Shown: positions 48,982 to 57,663 of the stretch, one piece after another | Numbering within the stretch: position 1 is the stretch's first letter | How the letters are laid out: each line of letters starts with the position of its first letter | Origin: Aliihoeflea sp023389195 | GTDB taxonomy: Bacteria; Pseudomonadota; Alphaproteobacteria; Rhizobiales; Rhizobiaceae | NCBI GenBank assembly: GCA_023389195.1 | Contig: JAEWET010000046.1 | Coordinates: 1-64,000 of the forward strand | Direction of reading: 5' to 3' | Length of the DNA: 64,000 nt | The notes under the pieces: generated by a model | Told to the model about the DNA's origin: nothing | Databases searched by the model: none | What the model saw: the letters and a program-made list of their open reading frames with translations, nothing else | Made by a program: the position numbers and the translations under genes

Positions 48982-50145
48982 CTATTCTTCCGTTTCCGCC
49001 TCGCTTTGCGCCGCCGGATCGACACCGACCCCGAAGGCATCCACCCGCCCGATAGGGGCTGTCACCAATTGTTCGAGGCTGAAAGGCGGCGTGGCCGGCA
49101 TGTCGCTGGCCAGCAGCAGATCGCCCGCCCGCGCCGGCACACGGCTGATCGGCACCACGGCGCCGGCCACTTCGAGCAGGCGTATCTGCCCCAGGCCCTG
49201 GAAGGGCGGGCGCAGCATGGCCGCCGCGTCAGTGCCCAGCAGCGGATCGGCCACGGCGATGGAGACGGTGCCGCCCCGATAGAAATTGCGGATAGTCTGG
49301 TTGAGATAGAAGGCCAGCTTGTCCGAGCCGGCGGCCGAGAAATGGATGCCGTCATCTTTGCGCATGCGGGCATTCTGCCCGTTCACATCAGGCCCGTAGC
49401 TCGAATATTTGCCGTCCTCGCCTAGGAACCGCTCATAGATGTCTAGGAATTCCGCCCCGCCCGAAAAGCTCGCCAGCCGCTGGATATTGCTGATGCGGCT
49501 GATCGCGGCCGAATATTCGCTCTTGGACATGGGCGGCAGACCCATCCAGATCACCGGCTTGCGCGCCGCGCGCAGCTTGTCGAGGAAGCTGGCGATGCGC
49601 CCCTGATAGGCGGCCACCCAGCCCTCGGTCAGCGGCGCATAGCGCTGCCCATTCGCCACGATTTCCTGCCGGTCGTTGATGCCGATGATCACCACGGCCA
49701 GATCGAAGCTGTCGGCGGCGATCTGCTCAGTGATTGCGGCATCCCAGTCGAAATAGTCGAAGCGCACGAAGCCGGACGAGCTGACGCCCTGGTTGATCAC
49801 CACCAGGTTCGGATCCTCGGCATAGAACCGCTCCAGCGCCCGGCTGAGATCGATGGCCAGCGAATCCCCGAACACCGCCAGCCGTGTCGCGCCCGCCGCC
49901 TTTTCCACCTGCGGCTTGGGCGGCGGCAGGGACACGGGGGCAGCCTGTTGCTGCGCCCGGGGCTGCTGGCGCGGCTGCTGCGCCGGCGCCGGCGCCGCCT
50001 CTGGCTCGCCGAACAGCAGGTCGAACAGCGTCCGCCGCCGCGTCTCCTGCGCCACCAGGACCCGCTCGTCATTCTGCGCAAAAGCCGGCGCCACGTCGGT
50101 GAAGACGAGGAGTCCGATCAGCAATGCGGCAACCAGACGGATCAT
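48982..50145 (-). CDS. Exported SGNH-hydrolase-like protein (DUF459)
   Basis: A 387-residue protein with a signal peptide (VAALLIGLLVFTDVAPAFAQ). It has a Pro/Gln/Ala-rich linker (about 50-80), then an SGNH-fold domain from AVFGDSLAIDLSRAL (nucleophile Ser in GDS), with GINDRQ and a final DGIHFSAAGSDKLAFYL (the Asp-x-x-His pair). DUF459 proteins in rhizobia are periplasmic esterase-like; possible substrates are cell-wall or polysaccharide O-acyl groups, but this is inference. It is convergent with hpt (14 bp apart). Confidence 0.85.
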   Translation of the reverse strand: MIRLVAALLIGLLVFTDVAPAFAQNDERVLVAQETRRRTLFDLLFGEPEAAPAPAQQPRQQPRAQQQAAPVSLPPPKPQVEKAAGATRLAVFGDSLAIDLSRALERFYAEDPNLVVINQGVSSSGFVRFDYFDWDAAITEQIAADSFDLAVVIIGINDRQEIVANGQRYAPLTEGWVAAYQGRIASFLDKLRAARKPVIWMGLPPMSKSEYSAAISRISNIQRLASFSGGAEFLDIYERFLGEDGKYSSYGPDVNGQNARMRKDDGIHFSAAGSDKLAFYLNQTIRNFYRGGTVSIAVADPLLGTDAAAMLRPPFQGLGQIRLLEVAGAVVPISRVPARAGDLLLASDMPATPPFSLEQLVTAPIGRVDAFGVGVDPAAQSEAETEE

Positions 50146-50197
50146 GTCGTTTCTCTAGCAAAGCCCGGGGCGCAACGCCATCGCGGTCCCCGCGATG

Positions 50198-51427
50198 TTA
50201 CCGCGCGGCACCGGCCAGTGCCTCGGCGCTGGCGCGGGTGATGAAGCCGTCGGCCACCTGACCCTGGCTGGCCTGGAAGCGCGCATAAGCCTCCTGGCTG
50301 ATCGGGCCCAGCCGCCCGTCTATGGCCCCGTCATAGAGCCCCAGCCGCGTCAGCGCCTCCTGTATGGCACGGCGCTTCGCCAGATTGGGCATGGGGGTGC
50401 CGCGCGGCCAGTCGTCGACGAACCCGCCGCTCCCCTTGAGCCGGTCGGTCATATGCGCCACGCTCAGCGCATAGCTGTCGGAGAAATTATAGCCCTTGAG
50501 CACCAGATAGTTCTGCGTCATCAGGAATTTGGGGCCGTCCTTGCCCGCCGGCACATAGAGGAAGACGGGCAGGTTCATGTCGCCGAACGGCCGCCCCGCC
50601 ACCCGCTTGACGCCGCGCTCGGCGAAGAAGGAGAGCGGCCGCAATTCGGTACGGGTGGCGAGCAGATAGTCGAAGCCCTCGGGCAGCTCCACCTCCATGC
50701 CCCAGTCGATCCCCGGCTGATAGCCCAGCCCGCGCAGGAAGCGGGCGCTGGTGGCCAGGGCATCGGCCAGCGAATTATGCAGATCCACCCGTCCGTCACC
50801 GTCGCCATCGGTGCCATGGGCCACCACGTTGGACGGATTGACCTGCAAATGTCCGATTGCCCCGGCCCAGGACCCCACCAACTGGTTGGCATCGAGCGGC
50901 CCGCGCTGCACCAGCAGCAGGGCGGCGATGAGATCCGCCTCGTCCTCCTTGAGCCGGCTGCGCCGCTGATGCACCAGGGTCGCGAGCGAACGCACGATGG
51001 GCCGGATGAGGCTGCCATTGCCCAGCACCGAGCCATAATCTGTTTCCATGCCCCAGATAGCGCCGAGCAAATAGGGATCAACCCCATAGGCCTGCCCTAC
51101 GCTCTGGAACAGACCCGATTGCGCGGCGATCGCCGCCTTGCCGCGCGCGATACGGTTGGTCGTCACCCTCCCGTCGATATAGTCCCAGATGGGCGTGGTG
51201 AATTCGGGCTGGGTGGTGACGAGGTCGGGCACGCGCGGATCGGGCGTCATCCCGCCCATGACCCGGTCATAGACCGCACCATCCACCCCAGCCGCCACCG
51301 CCTTGGCGCGAAAGCCGGCGATGAAACTGTCGAAGCTCTCCACCGGCTGCGCCTGCGCCGGCAGGGTGAAGAGGATGAGACAGAGGGCGAGGAGACAGCC
51401 TGTGATTTTATTATTGCGTATAACCAA
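50198..51427 (-). CDS. Lytic murein transglycosylase, MltB-like with peptidoglycan-binding domain
   Basis: A 409-residue periplasmic glycan-cleaving enzyme. It has a signal peptide (TGCLLALCLILFTLPAQA), an MltB-type catalytic domain (about 30-330) with GIWGMETDYG-like motif (AIWGMETDYGSVLGN, catalytic Glu) and QVNPSNVVAHGTDGDGDGRVDL, and a C-terminal PG_binding_1 repeat (RRAIQEALTRLGLYDGAIDGRLGPISQ). The start is TTG 51427 with AAGGAG 9 nt upstream; going further upstream would translate a repeat element. It is the first gene after that repeat. Confidence 0.93.
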   Translation of the reverse strand: MVIRNNKITGCLLALCLILFTLPAQAQPVESFDSFIAGFRAKAVAAGVDGAVYDRVMGGMTPDPRVPDLVTTQPEFTTPIWDYIDGRVTTNRIARGKAAIAAQSGLFQSVGQAYGVDPYLLGAIWGMETDYGSVLGNGSLIRPIVRSLATLVHQRRSRLKEDEADLIAALLLVQRGPLDANQLVGSWAGAIGHLQVNPSNVVAHGTDGDGDGRVDLHNSLADALATSARFLRGLGYQPGIDWGMEVELPEGFDYLLATRTELRPLSFFAERGVKRVAGRPFGDMNLPVFLYVPAGKDGPKFLMTQNYLVLKGYNFSDSYALSVAHMTDRLKGSGGFVDDWPRGTPMPNLAKRRAIQEALTRLGLYDGAIDGRLGPISQEAYARFQASQGQVADGFITRASAEALAGAAR

Positions 51428-51444
51428 TACTTTCCGCTCCTTCG

Positions 51445-51562
51445 CCCCCTCTCCCCTGAGGGGAGAGGGTCGGGGTGAGGGGTTCACTCTCTCGGTAGGA
51501 GCTCCAACTCTGAACCCCTCATCCGGCCCTTCGGGCCACCTTCTCCCCTCAGGGGAGAAGGG
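51445..51562. repeat. Paired-hairpin inverted repeat (right-hand family)
   Basis: Two perfect C/G hairpins (CCTCTCCCCTGAGGGGAGAGG and CTTCTCCCCTCAGGGGAGAAG, each about 20 bp) bracket a further inverted pair (GGTGAGGGGTTCA and TGAACCCCTCATCC). The element lies between galE and the transglycosylase gene. It resembles the 9879 element in style, but its sequence differs from the 1561-type family. Confidence 0.85.
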
Positions 51563-51593
51563 AAACACGGCAGCGCCCGACAAGCAACACGAC

Positions 51594-52580
51594 CTACCGG
51601 TTCCGCACCATCAGCCGCCGCTCCCAGTCATAGGCCGACTGCACGATCTCGCGCAAATCGTCGTGCTGCGGCGACCAGCCCAGAAGGCTGCGCACCTTTT
51701 CGCCCGTCGCGGTGATGGACGCGGGGTCGCCCGGCCGGCGCGGCCCTTCCTCGGCACGGAAATCGACGCCCGAGACGGACCGCACCATCTCCACCACCTG
51801 CCGCACCGAAAAGCCCTGCCCATAGGCGCAATTGAGCGTGGTGCTGTCGCCGCCCTGCCGCAAATGCTTGAGCAGCAGCGCATGAGCCGCGATCAGGTCG
51901 GTGACGTGGAAATAGTCGCGCACGCAGGTGCCGTCCGGCGTCTCGTAATCGGTGCCGAAAATGTCCATCTTCTCGCGTTGGCCGAGTGCGGCCTGGCACG
52001 CGACCTTGATGAGGTGGGTGGCCAACGGCGTCGATTGCCCGCTGCGCCCGGCCGGATCGGCCCCCGCCACGTTGAAATAGCGCAACACGCCATAGGTCAT
52101 GGGATGGGCGGCCGCCACATCGGCCAGCATCCACTCGGTCATGAGCTTGGAGCGCCCATAAGGTGACATGGGATGGAGCGGCGTGCTCTCCACCACCGGC
52201 GCCAGCCCCGTCATGCCATAGACGGCGGCAGTGGAGGAGAAGATGAAATGCTTGACCCCGCCCAGAATCGCCGCCTCGATCAGATTGCGTGAGGTGGCGG
52301 TGTTGTTGCCATAATATTTGAGCGGGTTGGTGACCGATTCCGGCACCACGATCGAACCGGCGAAATGGATGATCTCGCTGATGGCATGCTTGTCGATCAG
52401 CCGGCGCACCAGATCGATATCGCCGGCATTGCCGGTTTCGAAGAGGGCGCGCCCGTCTATCGCCCAGTCGAAGCCGGTGAACAGATTGTCCAGCACCACG
52501 ACTTTTTCGCCCGCATCGGCGAGGTTGAGCACCATATGGCTGCCGATATAGCCCGCCCCCCCGGTCACCAGCACGGCCAT
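51594..52580 (-). CDS. galE: UDP-glucose 4-epimerase
   Basis: Interconverts UDP-glucose and UDP-galactose for cell-surface polysaccharides. It has 328 residues, with the NAD-binding GGAGYIGSHMVLNLADAGE at residues 7-25, the SSTAAVYG block (catalytic Ser), and YGRSKLMTE (the Tyr-x-x-x-Lys pair). It is divergent from galU, the enzyme that makes its UDP-glucose substrate, with 100 bp between them. Confidence 0.95.
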   Translation of the reverse strand: MAVLVTGGAGYIGSHMVLNLADAGEKVVVLDNLFTGFDWAIDGRALFETGNAGDIDLVRRLIDKHAISEIIHFAGSIVVPESVTNPLKYYGNNTATSRNLIEAAILGGVKHFIFSSTAAVYGMTGLAPVVESTPLHPMSPYGRSKLMTEWMLADVAAAHPMTYGVLRYFNVAGADPAGRSGQSTPLATHLIKVACQAALGQREKMDIFGTDYETPDGTCVRDYFHVTDLIAAHALLLKHLRQGGDSTTLNCAYGQGFSVRQVVEMVRSVSGVDFRAEEGPRRPGDPASITATGEKVRSLLGWSPQHDDLREIVQSAYDWERRLMVRNR

Positions 52581-52680
52581 GCGATAAACTCCCTATCCGA
52601 AACGCTTATTCGTCTTGAGGATATTTTAGAGAGGTTGAGATAGCTTTACGTCCGATCCCCGGCAATTGGAGTTGAGAGAT

Positions 52681-53565
52681 TTGTCCAAACGCGTCAGAAC
52701 AGCCGTATTTCCCGTAGCGGGCCTCGGCACCCGTTTCCTGCCGGCGACCAAGGCGCTGCCCAAGGAAATGCTGACCGTGGTCGACCGCCCGCTGATCCAA
52801 TATGCGGTCGATGAGGCGCGCGAGGCGGGCATCGAGCATTTCGTCTTCGTCACCGGCCGCAACAAGGGCGTGATCGAGGATCATTTCGACCGCCAGTTCG
52901 AGCTGGAGACCACGCTCGAGGCGCGCGGCAAGACCATGGCGCTGGAGGAATTGCGCAAGGACCTGCCCTCGGCAGGCCACACCAGCTTCACCCGCCAGCA
53001 GGAGCCGCTGGGGCTGGGCCATGCCGTATGGTGCGCCCGCGACATCGTGGGCGACAATCCCTTCGCGCTGCTGCTCCCCGACATGCTGTTCAAGGGCGAG
53101 CCGGGCGTGCTCAAGCAGATGATGGACACCTATCATGAGACCGGCGGCAACCTCGTCGCAGTAGAGGAAGTGCCCGAAAGCGAGGTCTCCGCCTATGGCG
53201 TGGTGGCGCGCGGCGACGGCCCCGACACGGGCTTTGCCATCAGCGGCATGGTGGAAAAGCCCAAGCGCGAGGACGCGCCCTCCAACCTCATCATCTCCGG
53301 CCGCTATATCCTGCAGCCCGAGATCTTCGGCCTGTTGGCCAAGCAGACGCGCGGCGCGGGCGGGGAAATCCAGATCACCGACGCCATGCAGACCCTGATG
53401 CAGAACCAGCGCTTCACCGGCGTCAAATATGTCGGCCAGAGCTTCGACTGCGGCTCCAAGATCGGCTTCCTCACCGCCAATGTGGTCTATGCATTGGACC
53501 GCGAGGACATCAAGGACGGCTTCATCAAGGAATTGCGCAAGCTCGATCTGGAGGAACACCTGTAG
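52681..53565 (+). CDS. galU: UTP-glucose-1-phosphate uridylyltransferase
   Basis: Makes UDP-glucose from UTP and glucose-1-phosphate. 294 residues, with the nucleotide-binding start FPVAGLGTRFLPATKALPKEM, EYALLLPDML-like FALLLPDMLFKGE and MVEKPKREDAPSNLIISGRY. No ATG is available; TTG 52681 gives the typical MSKRVRTAVFPVAG start and has GGAG 9 nt upstream. Two other TTG codons (52666, 52672) could give longer forms. It pairs with divergent galE. Confidence 0.94.
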   Translation: MSKRVRTAVFPVAGLGTRFLPATKALPKEMLTVVDRPLIQYAVDEAREAGIEHFVFVTGRNKGVIEDHFDRQFELETTLEARGKTMALEELRKDLPSAGHTSFTRQQEPLGLGHAVWCARDIVGDNPFALLLPDMLFKGEPGVLKQMMDTYHETGGNLVAVEEVPESEVSAYGVVARGDGPDTGFAISGMVEKPKREDAPSNLIISGRYILQPEIFGLLAKQTRGAGGEIQITDAMQTLMQNQRFTGVKYVGQSFDCGSKIGFLTANVVYALDREDIKDGFIKELRKLDLEEHL

Positions 53566-53588
53566 GGGCCCAAGACGCTGGAGTAGAC

Positions 53589-53616
53589 CTCATCCTGAGC
53601 CTGTCGAAGGACGAGG
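53589..53616. repeat. REP-like hairpin (CCTGAGCCTGTCGAAGG type)
   Basis: CTCATCCTGAGCCTGTCGAAGGACGAG forms a stem with one mismatch, split here as CTCATCCTGAG and GTCGAAGGACGAG. Similar motifs recur between genes in many alphaproteobacteria. It lies just after the galU stop and may end its transcript. Confidence 0.7.
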
Positions 53617-53722
53617 GCGTGGCACGGACACTGCGCTCGCTCTCTTGGCTCGAAAAGCTCACCATGAAGGCCCCGGCCCCGCCACACCGTCACCACCCGG
53701 CGTGTCCGGGTGATCCATGGAA

Positions 53723-53774
53723 TGTTGCACCATCGCTGGATTGCCCGTACGAGCCGAGCAATGACGGTGCAACA
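53723..53774. repeat. Inverted repeat element
   Basis: Arms TGTTGCACC (53723-53731) and GGTGCAACA (53766-53774) enclose a second inner stem, ATTGCCCG against CGAGCAAT. The gap galU-OMP (239 bp) consists largely of this and the neighbouring hairpin; no gene is seen. Confidence 0.7.
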
Positions 53775-53804
53775 TAATCCAGCGTAGATCAGACTCTGGC
53801 GATC

Positions 53805-55094
53805 CTACCGCGACACTGTCACGCCCACCGTAACGCGATGAGCGTCCTGCACGCCGTTGGCGCTGCTATTGGTGTGGGTGAAGCCGTAATCGGCGGTAAG
53901 CGCGGTGTGGGCGTTGACGCGATAATCGGCGCCCAGGCCGTAGCCATAGCCGGTCTCGGTGTCGACGCTGCCGGCGAATTGCGCGGTATGCCAATCGGCC
54001 ATGGCGCGCAGCGCCAGCCAGGAATTGACCGTATAGCCGACATCCGCGGTGGCGGCGTAGTCCACCCGCGCCGTGCCGCCCGAATTGGGGCCGGGCGGAG
54101 CGACGGTGGTGCCGAAGCCGGCCGCAAACCGCCAGGTGGGGTCGGGCGTAAACACGATTTCGGCGTCGTAGAGTTGGGTCACCACCTCGTCGAGGCTCGC
54201 CGCATCGAACCGCCTGAGGCCGACGCCGGCCGAGACGCTGGCCTCCAGCACCGAGCTCCAACGCCCGCTGATGCCGCCGCGCAGCGTCATGTCGGTAGCG
54301 TCGGGCCGCGCCAGCAGGACGCTCGAAGGCAGGTCGAACACGTCGCGCCCCAGCCCTGCCTGGCCGAACACTTCGAAGATCGGCGTCGCCTGGAAGCCGA
54401 CGCGCAAACCGCCATCCAGCGACCAGAAATTCTGTTCCGAATTGTCGATGATGCTGCCATCGACGAGCCTGGTCGGGCCGAAGACATGGCGCTCCGCCGC
54501 CCCGGTCACCGCGACGTTGAACTTGCCCATGCGCCGGGTGAGCTCGACTTCCGCGCTGGCGCTGCTGTCCTGCGCCGGCACCGCCACATTGGTGGCAAGA
54601 CCCGGCGTGCCGGGCTGGGGTTGGGTCAGGTTCAGATTGCCGGTGAGCGTCGCCCGCGTGTCCTTGTCGAGGCTGTAGCTCGTCTCCAGCCCCAGCCGCA
54701 GGCCGCCCAGTTCGATATTGCCGCCCGCGCTGGGCCGCACCAGTTCGGCACTGGCATCCAGGTTGATCGCCGAGCGTACCCCGATATGCTCGAGTCCCAG
54801 CGTGGGCACCAACCGCACGTCGAAGCGATCGCCGGAAGTGGCCTGGACATAGCTGCCGCGCAGCGCCACCGACCAGTCGACGTCGAAGAAGGGATGATAG
54901 GGCTCGCGCAACCAATCGGCATTGGCCAGCACCGGATCGGTCGGATAGACATCGGGCAGCAGACGCTCATTATCGACGCCCGAACCGTCACCGGAGGAAT
55001 GGTCGGACGCGGCCAGTGCCGGCGCGGCAAGCAGCAGCGTCCAGAGCGCCACCGCCCCGGCCCATCCTGCCATCCGCCGCCGCTCCAAGGGCAA
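53805..55094 (-). CDS. Outer-membrane beta-barrel protein
   Basis: A 429-residue secreted protein with a signal peptide (about residues 1-29, WTLLLAAPALAAS). An N-terminal plug-like segment (DNERLLPDVYPTDPVLANADWLREP) is followed by alternating polar/hydrophobic beta-strands ending in turns, e.g. LGLETSYSLDKDTRATLTGN and YGYGLGADYRVNAHTALTADY, through to the C-terminus. This matches the outer-membrane beta-barrel (Outer_B_barrel_2-like) family of rhizobia. The last residue is Arg, not the usual aromatic residue, so insertion by the Bam complex is not certain. No function beyond barrel can be given. Confidence 0.8.
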   Translation of the reverse strand: MPLERRRMAGWAGAVALWTLLLAAPALAASDHSSGDGSGVDNERLLPDVYPTDPVLANADWLREPYHPFFDVDWSVALRGSYVQATSGDRFDVRLVPTLGLEHIGVRSAINLDASAELVRPSAGGNIELGGLRLGLETSYSLDKDTRATLTGNLNLTQPQPGTPGLATNVAVPAQDSSASAEVELTRRMGKFNVAVTGAAERHVFGPTRLVDGSIIDNSEQNFWSLDGGLRVGFQATPIFEVFGQAGLGRDVFDLPSSVLLARPDATDMTLRGGISGRWSSVLEASVSAGVGLRRFDAASLDEVVTQLYDAEIVFTPDPTWRFAAGFGTTVAPPGPNSGGTARVDYAATADVGYTVNSWLALRAMADWHTAQFAGSVDTETGYGYGLGADYRVNAHTALTADYGFTHTNSSANGVQDAHRVTVGVTVSR

Positions 55095-55234
55095 GGCCGT
55101 TTCTCCGCCAAGTGGAATCGGCCATGGCAGACTGCCCGGGCCCGGCGCAATCCTTCCATTTTATGGTTAACGAAACCTTGCTCGACGCTGTGGGTGGAAT
55201 TGCAGGTTGCGTCGAGGCCTCAGCGCGTTCGGCC

Positions 55235-55687
55235 TCACCCCACAGCTTCGACCTTGAGCACCGCGCCCTCGCTTCCGACGATGCGGACGCGCTGGCCGGG
55301 TGGCAGGTCGGGGCCTGAGACTCGCCAGACCGTATCGCCCAGCGCCACGCGGCCGAAACCCTGGCTTATGCCCTGCTCAAGCACGACCTCCTGCCCGACG
55401 AACTGCTCGGCGCGACGATTGAGATAAGGCCGGTCGGTGGCGATGGGGCGATGGCGAACCCAGCGCAACCAGACGACGATGCTGACCAGCGACAGCACGC
55501 CGAAGATCAGCCACTGCCAGGGCCAGTCGATGGGCTGGACCAGGGTGATGAGCCCAGTCACCAGCCCGGCAATGCCCATCCATAGCAGGAACCCGCCCGG
55601 CACCACCATTTCGAGCGCCAGCAGGATCAGCCCGGCGACGATCCAGCTCCAGGGCGCGTTGTCAGCGAGGAAGGAGAGAACCTGCAT
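55235..55687 (-). CDS. NfeD-family membrane protein
   Basis: A 150-residue NfeD protein without the protease domain. Three hydrophobic helices (SWIVAGLILLALEMVVPGGF, LLWMGIAGLVTGLITL, WLIFGVLSLVSIVVWL) precede a C-terminal OB-fold (GRVALGDTVWRVSGPDLPPGQRVRIVGSEG). It follows the SPFH gene by 15 bp, the common order for this pair, whose products form a membrane complex. Role in membrane quality control is assumed. Confidence 0.92.
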   Translation of the reverse strand: MQVLSFLADNAPWSWIVAGLILLALEMVVPGGFLLWMGIAGLVTGLITLVQPIDWPWQWLIFGVLSLVSIVVWLRWVRHRPIATDRPYLNRRAEQFVGQEVVLEQGISQGFGRVALGDTVWRVSGPDLPPGQRVRIVGSEGAVLKVEAVG

Positions 55688-55702
55688 GGCTAACTTCCCT
55701 GA

Positions 55703-56683
55703 CTACTGGCCGGAAGTCGGCGGCCGGCCCGGTCGCGCCGCGCCGGCGGGCGCGGTGCCGCCAAAGGTCTCGCGGGCGATCTCGGCGATGCCGCCAATGG
55801 CGCCGATGACGCTGGAAGCTTCTACCGGCAGCATCAGCACCTTCTGGTTGGGCGAGGTCGCCAACCCCTCCAGCGCCTTGATATAATTGTTGGCGACGAA
55901 GTAGTTGATCGCCTGCACATTGCCCGCCGCAATAGCCTCGGACACCATACGCGTGGCTTGTGCCTCAGCCTCGGCGGCGCGCTCGCGGGCTTCGGCGTCG
56001 CGGAAGGCGGCTTCCTTGCGGCCCTCGGCCTCCAGCACCTGCGCCTGCTTTTCGCCCTCGGCCTTGAGGATTGCGGCCTGCCGGCGGCCTTCGGCCTCGA
56101 GGATGGTGGCGCGCTTCTCTCGCTCGGCCTTCATCTGCCGGCCCATCGATTCCACCAGGTCCTTGGGCGGGTCGATATCCTTGATCTCGATGCGGGTGAT
56201 CTTGACGCCCCAGGGCGCGACGGCCGTATCGACCACGCGCAGCACCCGGTCGTTGATCTCGTCACGATGGCTGAGCAGCTCATCCAAATCCATCGAGCCC
56301 ATCACCGAGCGGATATTGGTCATGGTGAGGTTCAAAATGGCGTTTTCCAGATGTGCCACCTCATAGGCGGCCGAGGCGGCATCCATGATCTGGTAGAAGG
56401 TGACGCCATTGGCCGTCACCGTGGCGTTGTCGCGGGTGATGACTTCCTGATGCGGCACGTCCAGCACCTGCTCCATCACGTTCAGCTTCCTGCCGATCGT
56501 GTCGATGAAGGGCACGATGAGGTTGAGGCCCGGCTTGAGCGTACGGGTATATTTGCCGAAGCGCTCGATGGTGTAGTTATAGCCCTGTGGCACCGTCTTG
56601 GCGCCGGCGAACAACACCAGAAGCGCCAATATGCCCAGGCCGATCAGCGTGATGCTGAGGCCGTCCAGCGCAAATAGGTCCAT
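55703..56683 (-). CDS. SPFH/Band 7 paraslipin-like protein
   Basis: A 326-residue stomatin-like protein anchored by one N-terminal helix (SITLIGLGILALLVLFAG). The SPFH domain follows (residues about 27-190, starting YTIERFGKYTRTLKPGLN), then a coiled-coil rich in Glu, Ala, Lys and Arg (about 180-250) used for oligomerisation, then a Pro/Gly/Ala-rich tail. ATG 56683 is chosen; the in-frame ATG at 56743 would add 20 residues in the divergent ku promoter gap. The nfeD gene is its partner. Confidence 0.93.
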   Translation of the reverse strand: MDLFALDGLSITLIGLGILALLVLFAGAKTVPQGYNYTIERFGKYTRTLKPGLNLIVPFIDTIGRKLNVMEQVLDVPHQEVITRDNATVTANGVTFYQIMDAASAAYEVAHLENAILNLTMTNIRSVMGSMDLDELLSHRDEINDRVLRVVDTAVAPWGVKITRIEIKDIDPPKDLVESMGRQMKAEREKRATILEAEGRRQAAILKAEGEKQAQVLEAEGRKEAAFRDAEARERAAEAEAQATRMVSEAIAAGNVQAINYFVANNYIKALEGLATSPNQKVLMLPVEASSVIGAIGGIAEIARETFGGTAPAGAARPGRPPTSGQ

Positions 56684-56814
56684 CGCTGATTCTCTCCTGA
56701 TCGTGGTTTGGGCGACAATAGAAAGGCGCACGGCCCGGCGCAACGCGGGTTTTCGGAACGAAGCAGGCGGGGCAAGAGTTGATCGAAGAGGATCATCAGC
56801 GCCGGAATCCCACT

Positions 56815-57660
56815 ATGCCAGCGTCACGCCCCATCTGGAAAGGCCAGTTACGCCTCTCCCTCGTTTCGATCGCCGTGGAGCTCTATACGGCTACCAAGGC
56901 CAATGCCCGGCCCAGCTTCCGCCAGATCCACGAGCCCTCGGGCAAGCCCATCCGCTACGAAAAGGTGGTGGACGGCATCGGCCCGGTCGACACCGACGAC
57001 ATCATGAAGGGCTTCGAATACGAAAAGGGGGACTATGTGCTGCTGACCGACGAGGAGATCGACGCGGTAAAGCTCGAAACCAGGAAGACGCTGGAGCTGA
57101 CCCAGTTCGTGGGCGCCTGCGAGATCGACCCGCTTTACTACGACAAGCCCTATTACATGACCCCCGCCGACGATCTGGCCGAGGACGCCTTCATCGTCAT
57201 CCGCGACGCGCTGCGCCGCAGCGAGAAGGTGGGGCTTGGGCAATTGGCGCTGCGCGGCAAGGAATATCTCGTCGCCATCCGCCCGGCCGGCAAGGGCCTG
57301 CTGCTCGAAACCCTCCATTACGAGAACGAGCTGCGCCAGGCCGATCCCTATTTCTCCGACATTCCAGGCAAGAAGGCCGACGCCGACCTGCTCGACGTCG
57401 CCACGGCCCTGATCGACAAGAAGACCGGGCCTTTCGATGCCGGCGTCTTCAAGGACCACTACCAGACCGCCCTACGCGCGCTGATCGACCGCAAGCTCAA
57501 GAGCAAGGGTCGCAAGATCAGCACCAAGGACGAACCCGCCGAGAAGCCGAAGGAAAGCTCCAATGTGGTGGATCTGATGGCCGCGCTCAAATCCAGCCTC
57601 GAAGGCGACGCCAAAGGCAAGAAGCCGGCGGCCAAGACCACGCGGCGGAAAGCGAGCTGA
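56815..57660 (+). CDS. ku: DNA end-binding protein Ku
   Basis: Bacterial Ku, a homodimer ring that binds DNA ends for non-homologous end joining. It has 281 residues. The N-terminus RPIWKGQLRLSLVSIAVEL and the blocks FRQIHEPSGKPIRYEKVVDG and YEKGDYVLLTDEEIDAVK are typical; the C-terminus is a basic, Lys/Ala-rich tail (KKPAAKTTRRKAS). ATG 56815 is chosen. The ligD start follows 3 bp after its stop, so the two are co-translated. Confidence 0.96.
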   Translation: MPASRPIWKGQLRLSLVSIAVELYTATKANARPSFRQIHEPSGKPIRYEKVVDGIGPVDTDDIMKGFEYEKGDYVLLTDEEIDAVKLETRKTLELTQFVGACEIDPLYYDKPYYMTPADDLAEDAFIVIRDALRRSEKVGLGQLALRGKEYLVAIRPAGKGLLLETLHYENELRQADPYFSDIPGKKADADLLDVATALIDKKTGPFDAGVFKDHYQTALRALIDRKLKSKGRKISTKDEPAEKPKESSNVVDLMAALKSSLEGDAKGKKPAAKTTRRKAS

Positions 57661-57663
57661 GCC

